Assembly (NCBI GenBank): GCA_013329575.1
Contig: DUJX01000073.1
Coordinates: 1 to 11,209 of the forward strand
DNA: 11,209 nucleotides
Origin: Halobacteria archaeon
GTDB taxonomy: Archaea; Halobacteriota; Methanoliparia; Methanoliparales; Methanoliparaceae
Reading direction: 5' to 3'
Numbering within the stretch: position 1 is the stretch's first letter; each line of letters starts with the position of its first letter. The position numbers were made by a program, and so were the translations under genes. The notes below the pieces were generated by a model that did not search any database, was not told the DNA's origin, and worked only from the letters and a program-made list of their open reading frames with translations. This document shows positions 1-7,050 of this stretch, in pieces.

Positions 1-549
1 TTACCCGTAGGTAATGCTGGTAATATCTCTGCAATATATAAAGGGTTCAAAGAATTAAAGAGCATAGGTTGGATAGATAAAATACCTAAAATGACAGGAA
101 TTCAAGCAGAAGGATCTGCTCCGATTGTAAAAGCGTTTAAAGAGCATAAAGATAATATAATACCCGAGAAAAATCCTGAAACGATCGCTACTGCCATCAG
201 GATAGGCAATCCAATAAACGCTGTCAAAGCGCTCAGAGCGATATACGAATCTGGTGGATTGGCAGAGACGGTAACGGATAACGAGATCGTAGAATCACAG
301 AAAGAGTTGGCAAAATTGGAAGGTATAGGCGTAGAACCAGCATCTGCATCATCGGTAGCAGGCTTGAAAAAATTGTTAAAGAACGGCTTGATCGAGAGTG
401 ATGAAAAGATCGTATGTATTACGACTGGTAACCTATTAAAAGATCCTGAAGAAGTGGTAAATGTGTGTGATAAGCCTATTGTCGTAGAAGCTAGCTTTGA
501 TGCGGTAAAAAAAGTGCTAAATCTGGTCAAACAAAATAACGGTACTTAA
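1..549 (+). CDS. thrC: Threonine synthase, C-terminal part (5' end outside window)
   Basis: Threonine synthase is a PLP enzyme converting O-phospho-L-homoserine to L-threonine in the cytoplasm. The reading frame is open from base 1, well before the first in-frame ATG at 91, so this is the last 182 residues of a longer protein. The fragment opens with LPVGNAGNISAIYKGF, the glycine-rich loop that binds the PLP phosphate in threonine synthases of the bacterial/archaeal type (fold-type II PLP enzymes). It continues with the family-typical segments TGIQAEGSAPIVKAF, AIRIGNPINAVKAL and ASASSVAGLKKLL, and the conserved end CITTGNLLKDPEEV. The catalytic lysine would lie upstream and cannot be checked. 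The stop is followed by T-rich tracts, so the gene probably ends its own transcript. Cysteate synthase and other paralogues share the fold, but these motifs fit ThrC best. Confidence 0.93.
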   Translation, partial: LPVGNAGNISAIYKGFKELKSIGWIDKIPKMTGIQAEGSAPIVKAFKEHKDNIIPEKNPETIATAIRIGNPINAVKALRAIYESGGLAETVTDNEIVESQKELAKLEGIGVEPASASSVAGLKKLLKNGLIESDEKIVCITTGNLLKDPEEVVNVCDKPIVVEASFDAVKKVLNLVKQNNGT

Positions 550-585
550 ATTTGTGGATATCTATCTTTGGACTATAATTACGTG

Positions 586-629
586 TATTTTTTATAATAT
601 TTGAATAATTATATCTTTTTTCTTTTTTT
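586..629 (+). terminator. T-tract terminator region after thrC
   Basis: Two T-rich tracts (about 588-593 and 616-629, the latter T5-T-C-T7) lie 40-80 nt after the thrC stop. Oligo-T tracts without a strong GC hairpin are the usual euryarchaeal termination signal. A 12-bp palindrome AAAAAGCTTTTT follows at 669-680. Assignment is by composition and position only. Confidence 0.5.
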
Positions 630-723
630 GGGGTAATATATCCGTCTGATCGGAATCGCGGAAAAATTAAAAAGCTTTTTATAAGATTGTTCTGTCGTTA
701 TGATTATACATTAAGATACATCA

Positions 724-733
724 TTATAAATAG
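724..733 (+). promoter_or_regulatory. Candidate archaeal TATA box for the coiled-coil gene
   Basis: TTATAAATA in the spacer between thrC and the next gene resembles an archaeal TATA box. A start of transcription about 26 nt downstream would fall near 755, giving a leader of roughly 30 nt before the ATG at 788. The surrounding DNA is very AT-rich, so chance matches are likely. Confidence 0.35.
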
Positions 734-787
734 TCATTAATCTGTATATTATATTTGTGTAATTCAAATCAGGGGATGGGATACCAG

Positions 788-1573
788 ATGATTGAGATTA
801 TAATAGGTTTAGCATCAGCTGTTTCTGTATACTCCTTCTTCATATTCTATAAACTAAAAAAGGTATCTGATGCTAATAAAGCGTTTGTTGATAGTTTAAA
901 TAACTTATCTATGCGGGAACATTATTTGAAGGAGGAAAATGAAAAACTACTAAAAGATATAGAACAGCTTAACAATCAATTAAAGAACTCTGCCGATGCA
1001 ACCGTTTTAAATAAAAATCTAGATTTAACCGAGCAATATCAATCGGTTGAAAAAGAGAGAGACGTATTAAAAAACGAGCTGAGTCTTATAAAAAAAGATA
1101 TTGACGAATTTAACAGGCTTTTCATGGAGATCAAAACAGAGATGAAAAATATGATTAAAGAGCGAGAAGAGATGTACAAAGAGTTAAAAAATCTCCAAAT
1201 AAAGCTAAACAATGCTATTAAAGAGAAGAAGAATGCAGAGAATGAATTAGACAGGTATCGTGATAGTATTCAAGAAGAGCTTATTCGAATCTATGCTAAG
1301 GTCGATTCGATCATGAACAAGGTAGAAGATGAGTTAAAGAGGCTTGCTGACGAGAACAAGTCTTTAAAGAGACGTATTGAAGAAATTTTAAAAGAAGACT
1401 CGAGAGAGCGGATCATTGATGATAAAGACAAAAATGATATACTAAATACCAGCATTATGAGTGAACAGGAATCTTTGGTCGGGGATTTTCATGGGACAGC
1501 AGAATTTTATAATTCTATAGACCAATCCTTGATAACAGAGTTATCCAGATTACTCAAACAAAAAAACGAATAA
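788..1573 (+). CDS. Membrane-anchored coiled-coil protein of unknown function
   Basis: I do not recognise a family. With the ATG at 788 the protein has 261 residues. Residues 2-22 form one hydrophobic helix followed at once by YKLKKV, so the positive-inside rule places the rest in the cytoplasm. Residues about 38-65 and 81-205 are almost entirely Glu/Lys/Leu/Asn/Arg heptad-like sequence, i.e. a long coiled coil with a break rich in Ala/Asn/Thr near 66-80. Residues 206-261 are an acidic, less helical tail ending in SRLLKQKNE. Start choice is uncertain: ATG 776 and TTG 755 are in frame upstream. I chose 788 because the G-rich stretch 772-780 sits at ribosome-site distance and the membrane helix then starts at the N-terminus. 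The next gene begins 55 nt later on the same strand and may be co-transcribed. Such architecture suits a scaffold, tether or chromosome/envelope organiser, but that is guesswork. Confidence 0.6.
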   Translation: MIEIIIGLASAVSVYSFFIFYKLKKVSDANKAFVDSLNNLSMREHYLKEENEKLLKDIEQLNNQLKNSADATVLNKNLDLTEQYQSVEKERDVLKNELSLIKKDIDEFNRLFMEIKTEMKNMIKEREEMYKELKNLQIKLNNAIKEKKNAENELDRYRDSIQEELIRIYAKVDSIMNKVEDELKRLADENKSLKRRIEEILKEDSRERIIDDKDKNDILNTSIMSEQESLVGDFHGTAEFYNSIDQSLITELSRLLKQKNE

Positions 1574-1628
1574 TTTTCTTAGCATGATGTTCCATTAACC
1601 AAGTCTTATATGAAACAGATAATAAAAT

Positions 1629-2447
1629 ATGAATGATTTTGTCAAGATAGAGATCGGATCGCAAGTAACAGCATCTCAAATCTACGAAAACTCTATCCAG
1701 AACGAGTTAAAAAAGCCAAAATTTTCGATGTATGCTGTTATGGATATAGATGAGGCAGTCGACCTCGGAATCCTCGATAAAGAATATTATCTTGAGTCGA
1801 GAAATGTTGCCGAAAGAGAATGGGTTGGAGAAGATGCTAGATCGGACAGTATAAGACAATCCAAATTGGTAGAACAAGTAAGATACCTTAGAGAACTTTA
1901 CGATGAAGGGCACAAGATGGCATATCCATTATATGAACGGTGGTTACAATGTTTATCACTCGGATACGAAGATGCGTCTCGAAGATGGAGAATCCTACCG
2001 AAAAATGAACTCGATCGTATCAATTCTTGCTTAGGAGAGAATTTGGTCTCTCAGACGCTTTATATGGGGTTTCCCGAGATTGGAAGAGAGAATCTCGATG
2101 TAATTGCAAGATCTTGGGGACCATCCGCCAAATTGGTCGATAATATCTGTGATCTCTGGAGCGATATCCGTGGCGGGTATATCAATCTGCCAAAAGAAGA
2201 TATAGAAAATATTAGAGGTTTAGAAGTCCAGGGTAACATGGTAAGAGGAGTTAATCCTGTTGAGTTGGCTATAGATAGAAGTTATCTTATATCCATGATA
2301 AAAGAGGCTGAAAAAGAGTTTAAACGATCAGAAAATCTTTTTATGAAGATCAAACATGATATAAAGATCAATGAAGAGCGGTTATCTCTTTTTAAAAACT
2401 TTTTTAATACGTTTATTTTAGAAGCAAGAAAAAAATATAATTTATAA
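1629..2447 (+). CDS. Putative class I isoprenoid synthase-like protein (squalene/phytoene synthase-like)
   Basis: This is a 272-residue soluble protein. Two Asp-rich segments suggest the squalene/phytoene synthase fold. MYAVMDIDEAVD (residues 34-45) resembles the first motif of phytoene synthases (DE-x-VD). DNICDLWSDIRGGYINLP (171-188) matches the second motif, D-xxx-D-x-R-x-G-x-I-x-LP, with the same spacing. The two motifs are about 134 residues apart, close to the family distance. These motifs normally bind Mg-diphosphate during head-to-head prenyl condensation. The middle (residues 60-160) does not show other family hallmarks that I can recognise, and residues 224-272 are a charged helical tail, so it may be divergent or non-catalytic. 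There is no clear ribosome site before ATG 1629. It may be co-expressed with the upstream coiled-coil gene. Function is inferred from motifs only; a protein of other fold with chance motifs remains possible. Confidence 0.5.
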   Translation: MNDFVKIEIGSQVTASQIYENSIQNELKKPKFSMYAVMDIDEAVDLGILDKEYYLESRNVAEREWVGEDARSDSIRQSKLVEQVRYLRELYDEGHKMAYPLYERWLQCLSLGYEDASRRWRILPKNELDRINSCLGENLVSQTLYMGFPEIGRENLDVIARSWGPSAKLVDNICDLWSDIRGGYINLPKEDIENIRGLEVQGNMVRGVNPVELAIDRSYLISMIKEAEKEFKRSENLFMKIKHDIKINEERLSLFKNFFNTFILEARKKYNL

Positions 2448-2449
2448 TA

Positions 2450-2496
2450 AAAAATTTTTAAATTTTTGTATTAAATTAAAAAAATTAAAAGAAAAA
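2450..2496. terminator. Bidirectional AT-rich terminator zone between convergent genes
   Basis: On the + strand two T5 tracts (2455-2467) follow the stop at 2447 within 20 nt. On the minus strand the A-runs at 2478-2484, 2487-2490 and 2492-2496 read as T-tracts about 50-70 nt beyond the flavoprotein stop. This fits oligo-T termination of both converging transcripts. Confidence 0.5.
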
Positions 2497-2548
2497 GTTG
2501 CATAAGATTAAAGAGATCGAGTCTATAGATCTCAAATGCAAGACCCGG

Positions 2549-4222
2549 TCAGATGAACGGCTCGAAGTTTTTATACATATCATAGCCACCAGATATGTTT
2601 ATCGCATCATACCCGTTTGCCCTTAAAATACGCGTGGCAAAATACGACCTTTTACCTGCTTTACAATAGACCCAGATCTCTTTATCTTTTGGTAGTTCGT
2701 CTAACCGACCGCGTAGCTCATCTAGAGGAATATTGATCGCCCTATTTATATGCCCTGCCTCAAACTCTCTTTTTGTCCTTGCATCGAGAATAAACGCATC
2801 AGTTTTGCTTACTTCATCCCAATGTACGGTCGGAGAATCACCTCTTAGCATGTTCGCTGCCACCATCCCTGCCAGGTTTACTGCATCTTTTGCAGCACCG
2901 TACGGCGGTGCGTAACATAGTTCTGCGTCCTCCAGATCATAGACCGTAGCCCTCTTTTGAATAGCCATAGATATGACATCGATCCGTTTCTCTACACCAT
3001 CAAATCCTATTGCTTGGGCACCTAAGATCTTACCATCATCCGGCGAGAATAACAATTTGATCAGCATCTCTTTCGCGCCGGGGTAATAACTTGCATGGTT
3101 TGGAGCGTTAACATATACTTTTCTGTACGGTATCTCTTCCCTAGACTCGTTTATACGTTTTAACGTCTTTTCGCTCGTTCCCGTAGATGCAAGCGTCATG
3201 CCCAGTACACCAACGACCGAGGTACCCTGTACTCCTCTAAATTTTACATCTCTGCCAAATATTGCATCTGCTACCAGTCTGCCTTCCCTGTTTGCAGGTC
3301 CCGCAAGAGGAACGAGCGTCCATCTACCAGTTACAAAATCTTTTACCTCTATCGCGTCGCCTATCGCCCAAATGTGCTTATCACTCGTCCTCATCTTATT
3401 ATCAACTCGGATACCGCCAAGATCTCCTATCTCAAGCCCTGCATCACGAGCGAGCTTTACTTCTGGTCTGACGCCTATCGAGAGGATGACCATATCGGCA
3501 GCGTAAGATTTACCCGTCTTGGTTATTACGGATATCTTATCATCTTCTGCCTCTTCAAATAGTGCCACCGGATCGTTGAGATAAAGAGATATGCCCTTTG
3601 ATCTTAGATGATTATGCAACGGCGTGACCATCTCTGGATCGAACGGAGGCATGAGTTGAGGTAACATCTCGACTATACTCACAGAGATACCTTTTGTAAG
3701 CAGATTCTCTGCCATCTCTAATCCGATGAAACCACCACCGACGATTATTGCATCTTTAACACCTTTTTTAACGATCCATTCTTTGACCTTGTTGCTATCG
3801 GGTATCGTTCTAACCGTGAATATCCCTGGTAGATCGATTCCAGAAATATTTGGCCTTATAGGCGTAGCACCAGGAGATAAGACTAACTCATCGTATTTTT
3901 CTGTATAGGTATTTGATGAGACGGTATCTTTAACAACGATCTCTTTATTTGCCCTATCTATTGATATTACTTCATTATTGGTCTTGACATTTATGTTAAA
4001 CCGTTTTTTGAACATCTCTTTAGATGCAACGATGAGATCGTCATCATTTTTGATTATATTTCCTATATAGTAAGGGAGACCGCAGTTGGCAAAAGAGACA
4101 TAAGGGCCCCGTTCAAAGATTGTTATCTCTGCCGATTCGGATAGACGTCTTGCACGTGCAGCACAGGAGGCACCTCCTGCAACGCCCCCCACAATTAATA
4201 TCTTCTTATTATCTTTGTTCAT
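2549..4222 (-). CDS. CoA-disulfide reductase-like flavoprotein fused to a rhodanese domain
   Basis: The protein has 557 residues in three parts. An N-terminal FAD/NAD(P)H disulfide oxidoreductase module starts with the FAD motif VGGVAGGASCAARARR (11-26). It includes the single redox cysteine C47 in SFANCGLPY, the NAD(P)H-binding VGGGFIG (161-167) and the second FAD contact WAIGDA (285-290). A dimerisation domain (about 330-455) follows and carries the CoA-disulfide reductase signature CYAPPYGAAKD (436-446). The C-terminal rhodanese domain (about 466-557) has active-site C520 in VYCKAGKRS. This is the CoADR-Rhd/polysulfide reductase architecture. Such enzymes reduce CoA disulfides, CoA persulfide or polysulfide with NAD(P)H, the rhodanese cysteine passing sulfane sulfur. 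All key cysteines are present, so it should be active. It is preceded by a good ribosome site and a palindrome, suggesting regulated single-gene expression. The exact substrate, and NADH versus NADPH, cannot be read from sequence. Confidence 0.9.
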   Translation of the reverse strand: MNKDNKKILIVGGVAGGASCAARARRLSESAEITIFERGPYVSFANCGLPYYIGNIIKNDDDLIVASKEMFKKRFNINVKTNNEVISIDRANKEIVVKDTVSSNTYTEKYDELVLSPGATPIRPNISGIDLPGIFTVRTIPDSNKVKEWIVKKGVKDAIIVGGGFIGLEMAENLLTKGISVSIVEMLPQLMPPFDPEMVTPLHNHLRSKGISLYLNDPVALFEEAEDDKISVITKTGKSYAADMVILSIGVRPEVKLARDAGLEIGDLGGIRVDNKMRTSDKHIWAIGDAIEVKDFVTGRWTLVPLAGPANREGRLVADAIFGRDVKFRGVQGTSVVGVLGMTLASTGTSEKTLKRINESREEIPYRKVYVNAPNHASYYPGAKEMLIKLLFSPDDGKILGAQAIGFDGVEKRIDVISMAIQKRATVYDLEDAELCYAPPYGAAKDAVNLAGMVAANMLRGDSPTVHWDEVSKTDAFILDARTKREFEAGHINRAINIPLDELRGRLDELPKDKEIWVYCKAGKRSYFATRILRANGYDAINISGGYDMYKNFEPFI

Positions 4223-4227
4223 TTTTA

Positions 4228-4234
4228 TCTCCTT
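4228..4234 (-). promoter_or_regulatory. Shine-Dalgarno site of the flavoprotein gene
   Basis: On the minus strand AAGGAGA lies 5 nt before the ATG at 4222, a near-ideal ribosome binding site that fixes this start. Confidence 0.75.
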
Positions 4235-4237
4235 ATC

Positions 4238-4261
4238 TGTTATGGATATATATTCATAACA
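4238..4261. promoter_or_regulatory. 24-bp near-perfect palindrome, candidate operator
   Basis: The outer arms TGTTATG and CATAACA are perfect inverted repeats. The 10-bp AT centre is also self-complementary except at its outermost pair, giving 11 of 12 matched pairs. The site lies 16 nt upstream of the flavoprotein start, next to the ribosome site. It would cover the transcription start expected from the TATA-like element at 4274-4282. That position is typical of a repressor operator for a dimeric winged-helix or ribbon-helix regulator. No such regulator is coded in this window. Confidence 0.5.
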
Positions 4262-4273
4262 TAAAAAATTATT

Positions 4274-4282
4274 CTTATATTC
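4274..4282 (-). promoter_or_regulatory. Candidate TATA box of the flavoprotein gene
   Basis: Minus-strand GAATATAAG resembles an archaeal TATA element. A start about 26 nt downstream would be near 4252, inside the palindrome. The short inverted repeat GAATA-T-TATTC lies further upstream near 4290-4300. The region is AT-rich, so this is tentative. Confidence 0.35.
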
Positions 4283-4345
4283 AATAGATGAATAATATTC
4301 CGATAAATAATAGGTTTTTTATCTTATTCTTGTTTATCTAAACAT

Positions 4346-5833
4346 CTACGTTATATCTAAGGAAATTAACCGTTTTATCATATCGATATTTATACTTTTA
4401 AGCACAGATGATGCAAGAGCATCAAACTGGTCATATTTTTTAGATTTTTCTCTTTTTATACCTTTTTTATCATATAAATAATCTAAAAATGCATCTTTGA
4501 AGCTCTCGTTATGAAATAGACCATGTAGATATGTACCGATCGTTAATCCATCTTTATCAATAGCTCCATCGTCGCTAAAGACAGGATTTTTTGAGATAGT
4601 TCTTCCCATATGTATCTCGTATCCTTCTACCTCTTCTCCTTTAATCTTATCCAGGATAGGACCTTTGCCATGAATAACCTTTTTAACCCGTCTCGTTGTC
4701 TTATCATACGTGTCAAATATGGTGCAAACATCCAACAAACCTAATCCTGAGATTTCTACAGTTTCTTCGCTATTTTCTACCCCTTTATCGATGATAGACC
4801 TGCCTAAAATTTGATACCCGCCACATATCCCGATTATAGGTATCTTTCCACGTTTTGCAATTATCTCGTCATACAACCCGCTCTTCTTTAGTTCTATCAG
4901 ATCTTCTACAGTATTCTTTGTCCCAGGTATTATTATAGCATCAGGATTACCGAGTTTTTCCGTTAAATCTACATACTTGATATTGGCTCCATCTTCCAGA
5001 GGCTCAAAATCCGTAAAATTTGAGATTCTTGGTAGTCTTATGATCGCTATCTCTATGCCATACCCGCTTATCTTATTCTCTATCGAGACAGAATCTTCGC
5101 TCGGTATCTTTACGTTTAAATATGGGATGACACCGAGAACAGGTATACCTAGCAACTCTTCTATCTTTTTTATACCTGGTTCTAATATCTTTTCGTCACC
5201 GCGAAACTTGTTTATTATGATTCCTTTAACTTGTTCTTGTAGGTCTTCAGGAAGGAGCTTTACGGTTCCGTATATGCTTGCAAAGACTCCACCCCGTTCT
5301 ATATCAGATACAAGGATTATAGGTGCTTTGGTTGCTCTTGATATAAAAATATTGGGTATATCGGTATCATAGAGATTTATCTCAGCCGGGCTTCCTGCTC
5401 CTTCTACTACAACAAGATCGTTATCCTTGCTTAGTCGTATCAAGGCATCCTCTGCTATCTTTGCAAAGTAGTCTATATTGGAATAATAATTTTTTATATC
5501 CGTATCTTTAAACGGTCTGCCCATTACCACAATCTGAGAGGTATTCTCCTTACTCGGTTTGAGTAAGATCGGGTTCATCTCTACTATCGGCTCCGATCGG
5601 GCAGCTGTTGCCTGTATCGCTTGAGCCATACTTATCTCTCTATCGTCGATCGTAACGTAAGAGTTGAGGCTCATATTCTGTGCTTTGAACGGGGAGACTT
5701 TTAATCCATCGTTTGAAAAAATTCTGCATAATGCAGTAACTATAATGCTTTTTCCTGCATGAGAAGACGTCCCCAATATTACCAATATCTTAGAGCCGAA
5801 CTTGTCATTATTTGTAAGATCCAGATCTGTCAT
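4346..5833 (-). CDS. cobQ: Cobyric acid synthase (adenosylcobyrinate a,c-diamide amidotransferase)
   Basis: CobQ/CbiP amidates four side chains (b, d, e, g) of adenosylcobyrinic acid a,c-diamide, using ATP and glutamine, to give cobyric acid. The length of 495 residues is normal. The N-terminal synthetase domain of the dethiobiotin-synthetase/MinD type has the P-loop GTSSHAGKS (21-29). It continues with the family blocks SPFKAQNMSLNSYVT (47-61), VVVEGAGSPAEINL (141-154) and ILVSDIERGGVFAS (173-186). The C-terminal class I glutaminase-like domain has the nucleophile C337 in GICGGYQ and H437 in TYLHGLF. All catalytic features are present. Minus-strand GGAGGG lies only 3 nt before ATG 5833, a tight but plausible ribosome site. 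The gene diverges from cobD-cbiB, which act at the next steps. Archaeal annotations may use the name cbiP. Confidence 0.95.
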   Translation of the reverse strand: MTDLDLTNNDKFGSKILVILGTSSHAGKSIIVTALCRIFSNDGLKVSPFKAQNMSLNSYVTIDDREISMAQAIQATAARSEPIVEMNPILLKPSKENTSQIVVMGRPFKDTDIKNYYSNIDYFAKIAEDALIRLSKDNDLVVVEGAGSPAEINLYDTDIPNIFISRATKAPIILVSDIERGGVFASIYGTVKLLPEDLQEQVKGIIINKFRGDEKILEPGIKKIEELLGIPVLGVIPYLNVKIPSEDSVSIENKISGYGIEIAIIRLPRISNFTDFEPLEDGANIKYVDLTEKLGNPDAIIIPGTKNTVEDLIELKKSGLYDEIIAKRGKIPIIGICGGYQILGRSIIDKGVENSEETVEISGLGLLDVCTIFDTYDKTTRRVKKVIHGKGPILDKIKGEEVEGYEIHMGRTISKNPVFSDDGAIDKDGLTIGTYLHGLFHNESFKDAFLDYLYDKKGIKREKSKKYDQFDALASSVLKSINIDMIKRLISLDIT

Positions 5834-5908
5834 ATACCCTCCGTTAATTATTTTAATGAAACCAACTAAACCTTTATTAATACATTGTAATTACACTTTA
5901 GATGCTTT
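5834..5908. promoter_or_regulatory. Shared divergent promoter region, cobQ / cobD
   Basis: Seventy-five bases separate two divergent start codons. An AT box TTTATTAATA at 5873-5882 is nearly symmetric. For cobD a start about 26 nt downstream would fall at about 5903, giving an almost leaderless mRNA, consistent with the absence of a ribosome site before ATG 5909. For cobQ the same box would leave a leader of about 15-20 nt containing GGAGGG (5837-5842). I see no cobalamin riboswitch; the spacer is too short for one. Confidence 0.5.
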
Positions 5909-7045
5909 ATGAAACCCGATCATGGTGGAAAAGTGCTGAGTATCATCGATAAAGAGAACAAAAAGTTAGATGATGTCATAGAATTCAGTGCGAGTACGAA
6001 TCCGTTAAATATAGATCTAAAAAAAATTATTAAAGAATCTATAGACAAAATAAAATATTATCCTGACGATACTTATACCAAGCTTAAATCATCTATATCC
6101 GTATTTCATGATTTGGTCATCCCTCATGAGAATATTACGGTAGGTACCGGATCGATTGAGATAATAAAGAATTTTTCTCATGCTGTTTTAAACAAAGGAG
6201 ATAAAATTCTAATATTTCAGCCAACGTTTATGGAATACGAGTATTTTGGAAAAATTTTTGGTGCAGAGCCTATCTTTGTCGGATATAACAGGCTTATTAA
6301 GGAATTAAACCACGAGTTTTTAAACACCGATAAATTTACTTGGTTTACAAACCTTATAGATCTTAGGAAAAACGATATAAAGGCTGTATTCCTCTGTAAT
6401 CCCAATAACCCTACTGGTACTCTTATCTATAAGGATAAAGTAAAAGCGATATTAGACGTCTGTAATAAAGAAGGTTGTTATCTATTCATTGACGAGGCAT
6501 TCATAGAATTATCACGACCAGAAGAAAGCCTTGTTGAGGATGCTATACGAGAAGAAAGACTTTTCGTGCTCAGGTCACTTACAAAATGTTTCTCTATACC
6601 CGGTCTAAGGGTAGGATACGGTATAGGTAGCAGATCTTTGATAGAGAAGATAGAAGATGTAAGAATACCATGGAACGTTGGCTGTATCGAATCAGAAGTG
6701 GCATCTTATCTGTTAAAGAGCGGTAAACCGTTTTTAGAAGAATCGAGAAGATTTATACTAAGTGAGAGAGAATGGCTTGAGAAAGAATTATCCGGTTTGG
6801 GACTTAATGTAATAAAAAGTGATTCTAATTTTTTAATGATTAATATCGAGCCGTTAGATTTAAGATCATCTGAATTAACCGAAATATTGGCAGAAAAAGG
6901 AATTATCGTACGAGATTGCAGCACTTTTCGTTGTACGGGCGATTCTTATATAAGAGTGGCTATCCGTAGTAGAAAGGATAACATACGATTGATAGATTGT
7001 ATAAAAGAGGTCATCTCTGGTATAAAAATAGAAGAGAGGAAATAA
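5909..7045 (+). CDS. cobD: L-threonine-O-3-phosphate decarboxylase (HisC-like aminotransferase fold)
   Basis: CobD is a PLP enzyme that decarboxylates L-threonine phosphate to (R)-1-amino-2-propanol O-2-phosphate, the linker of the cobalamin nucleotide loop. The protein has 378 residues. The N-terminal HGG (5-7) followed by IEFSASTNPLN (24-34) is the CobD hallmark that separates it from histidinol-phosphate aminotransferase. Fold-type I PLP motifs follow: CNPNNPTG (163-170), the PLP-nitrogen aspartate D195 in FIDEAF, the Schiff-base lysine K226 in SLTKCFSIPGLRVGYG, and the carboxylate-binding R349 in SYIRVAIRSRKDN. The segment IIVRDCSTFRCTG (332-344) is also CobD-like. cbiB starts 5 nt after its stop and uses its product, so the two form an operon. 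Like HisC proteins it could have lingering aminotransferase activity, but context and motifs favour CobD. Confidence 0.88.
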   Translation: MKPDHGGKVLSIIDKENKKLDDVIEFSASTNPLNIDLKKIIKESIDKIKYYPDDTYTKLKSSISVFHDLVIPHENITVGTGSIEIIKNFSHAVLNKGDKILIFQPTFMEYEYFGKIFGAEPIFVGYNRLIKELNHEFLNTDKFTWFTNLIDLRKNDIKAVFLCNPNNPTGTLIYKDKVKAILDVCNKEGCYLFIDEAFIELSRPEESLVEDAIREERLFVLRSLTKCFSIPGLRVGYGIGSRSLIEKIEDVRIPWNVGCIESEVASYLLKSGKPFLEESRRFILSEREWLEKELSGLGLNVIKSDSNFLMINIEPLDLRSSELTEILAEKGIIVRDCSTFRCTGDSYIRVAIRSRKDNIRLIDCIKEVISGIKIEERK

Positions 7046-7050
7046 GATAG

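Noticed and set aside
755..787. Upstream TTG (755) and ATG (776) starts for the coiled-coil protein
   Set aside because: TTG would be a rare start with no ribosome site. The ATG at 776 has the G-run directly against it with no spacing. ATG 788 has a more suitable spacing and gives a clean N-terminal membrane helix. The evidence is weak, so this remains open.
3198..3506. Open frame on the + strand opposite the flavoprotein gene
   Set aside because: It lies wholly antisense to a clear enzyme, has no ribosome site, and its composition reflects the complementary codons.
5909..7045. Histidinol-phosphate aminotransferase (hisC) as the identity of the PLP enzyme
   Set aside because: The HGG start, the FSASTNPLN block and the RDCSTFRCTG block are CobD-type, and it sits in an operon with cbiB opposite cobQ.
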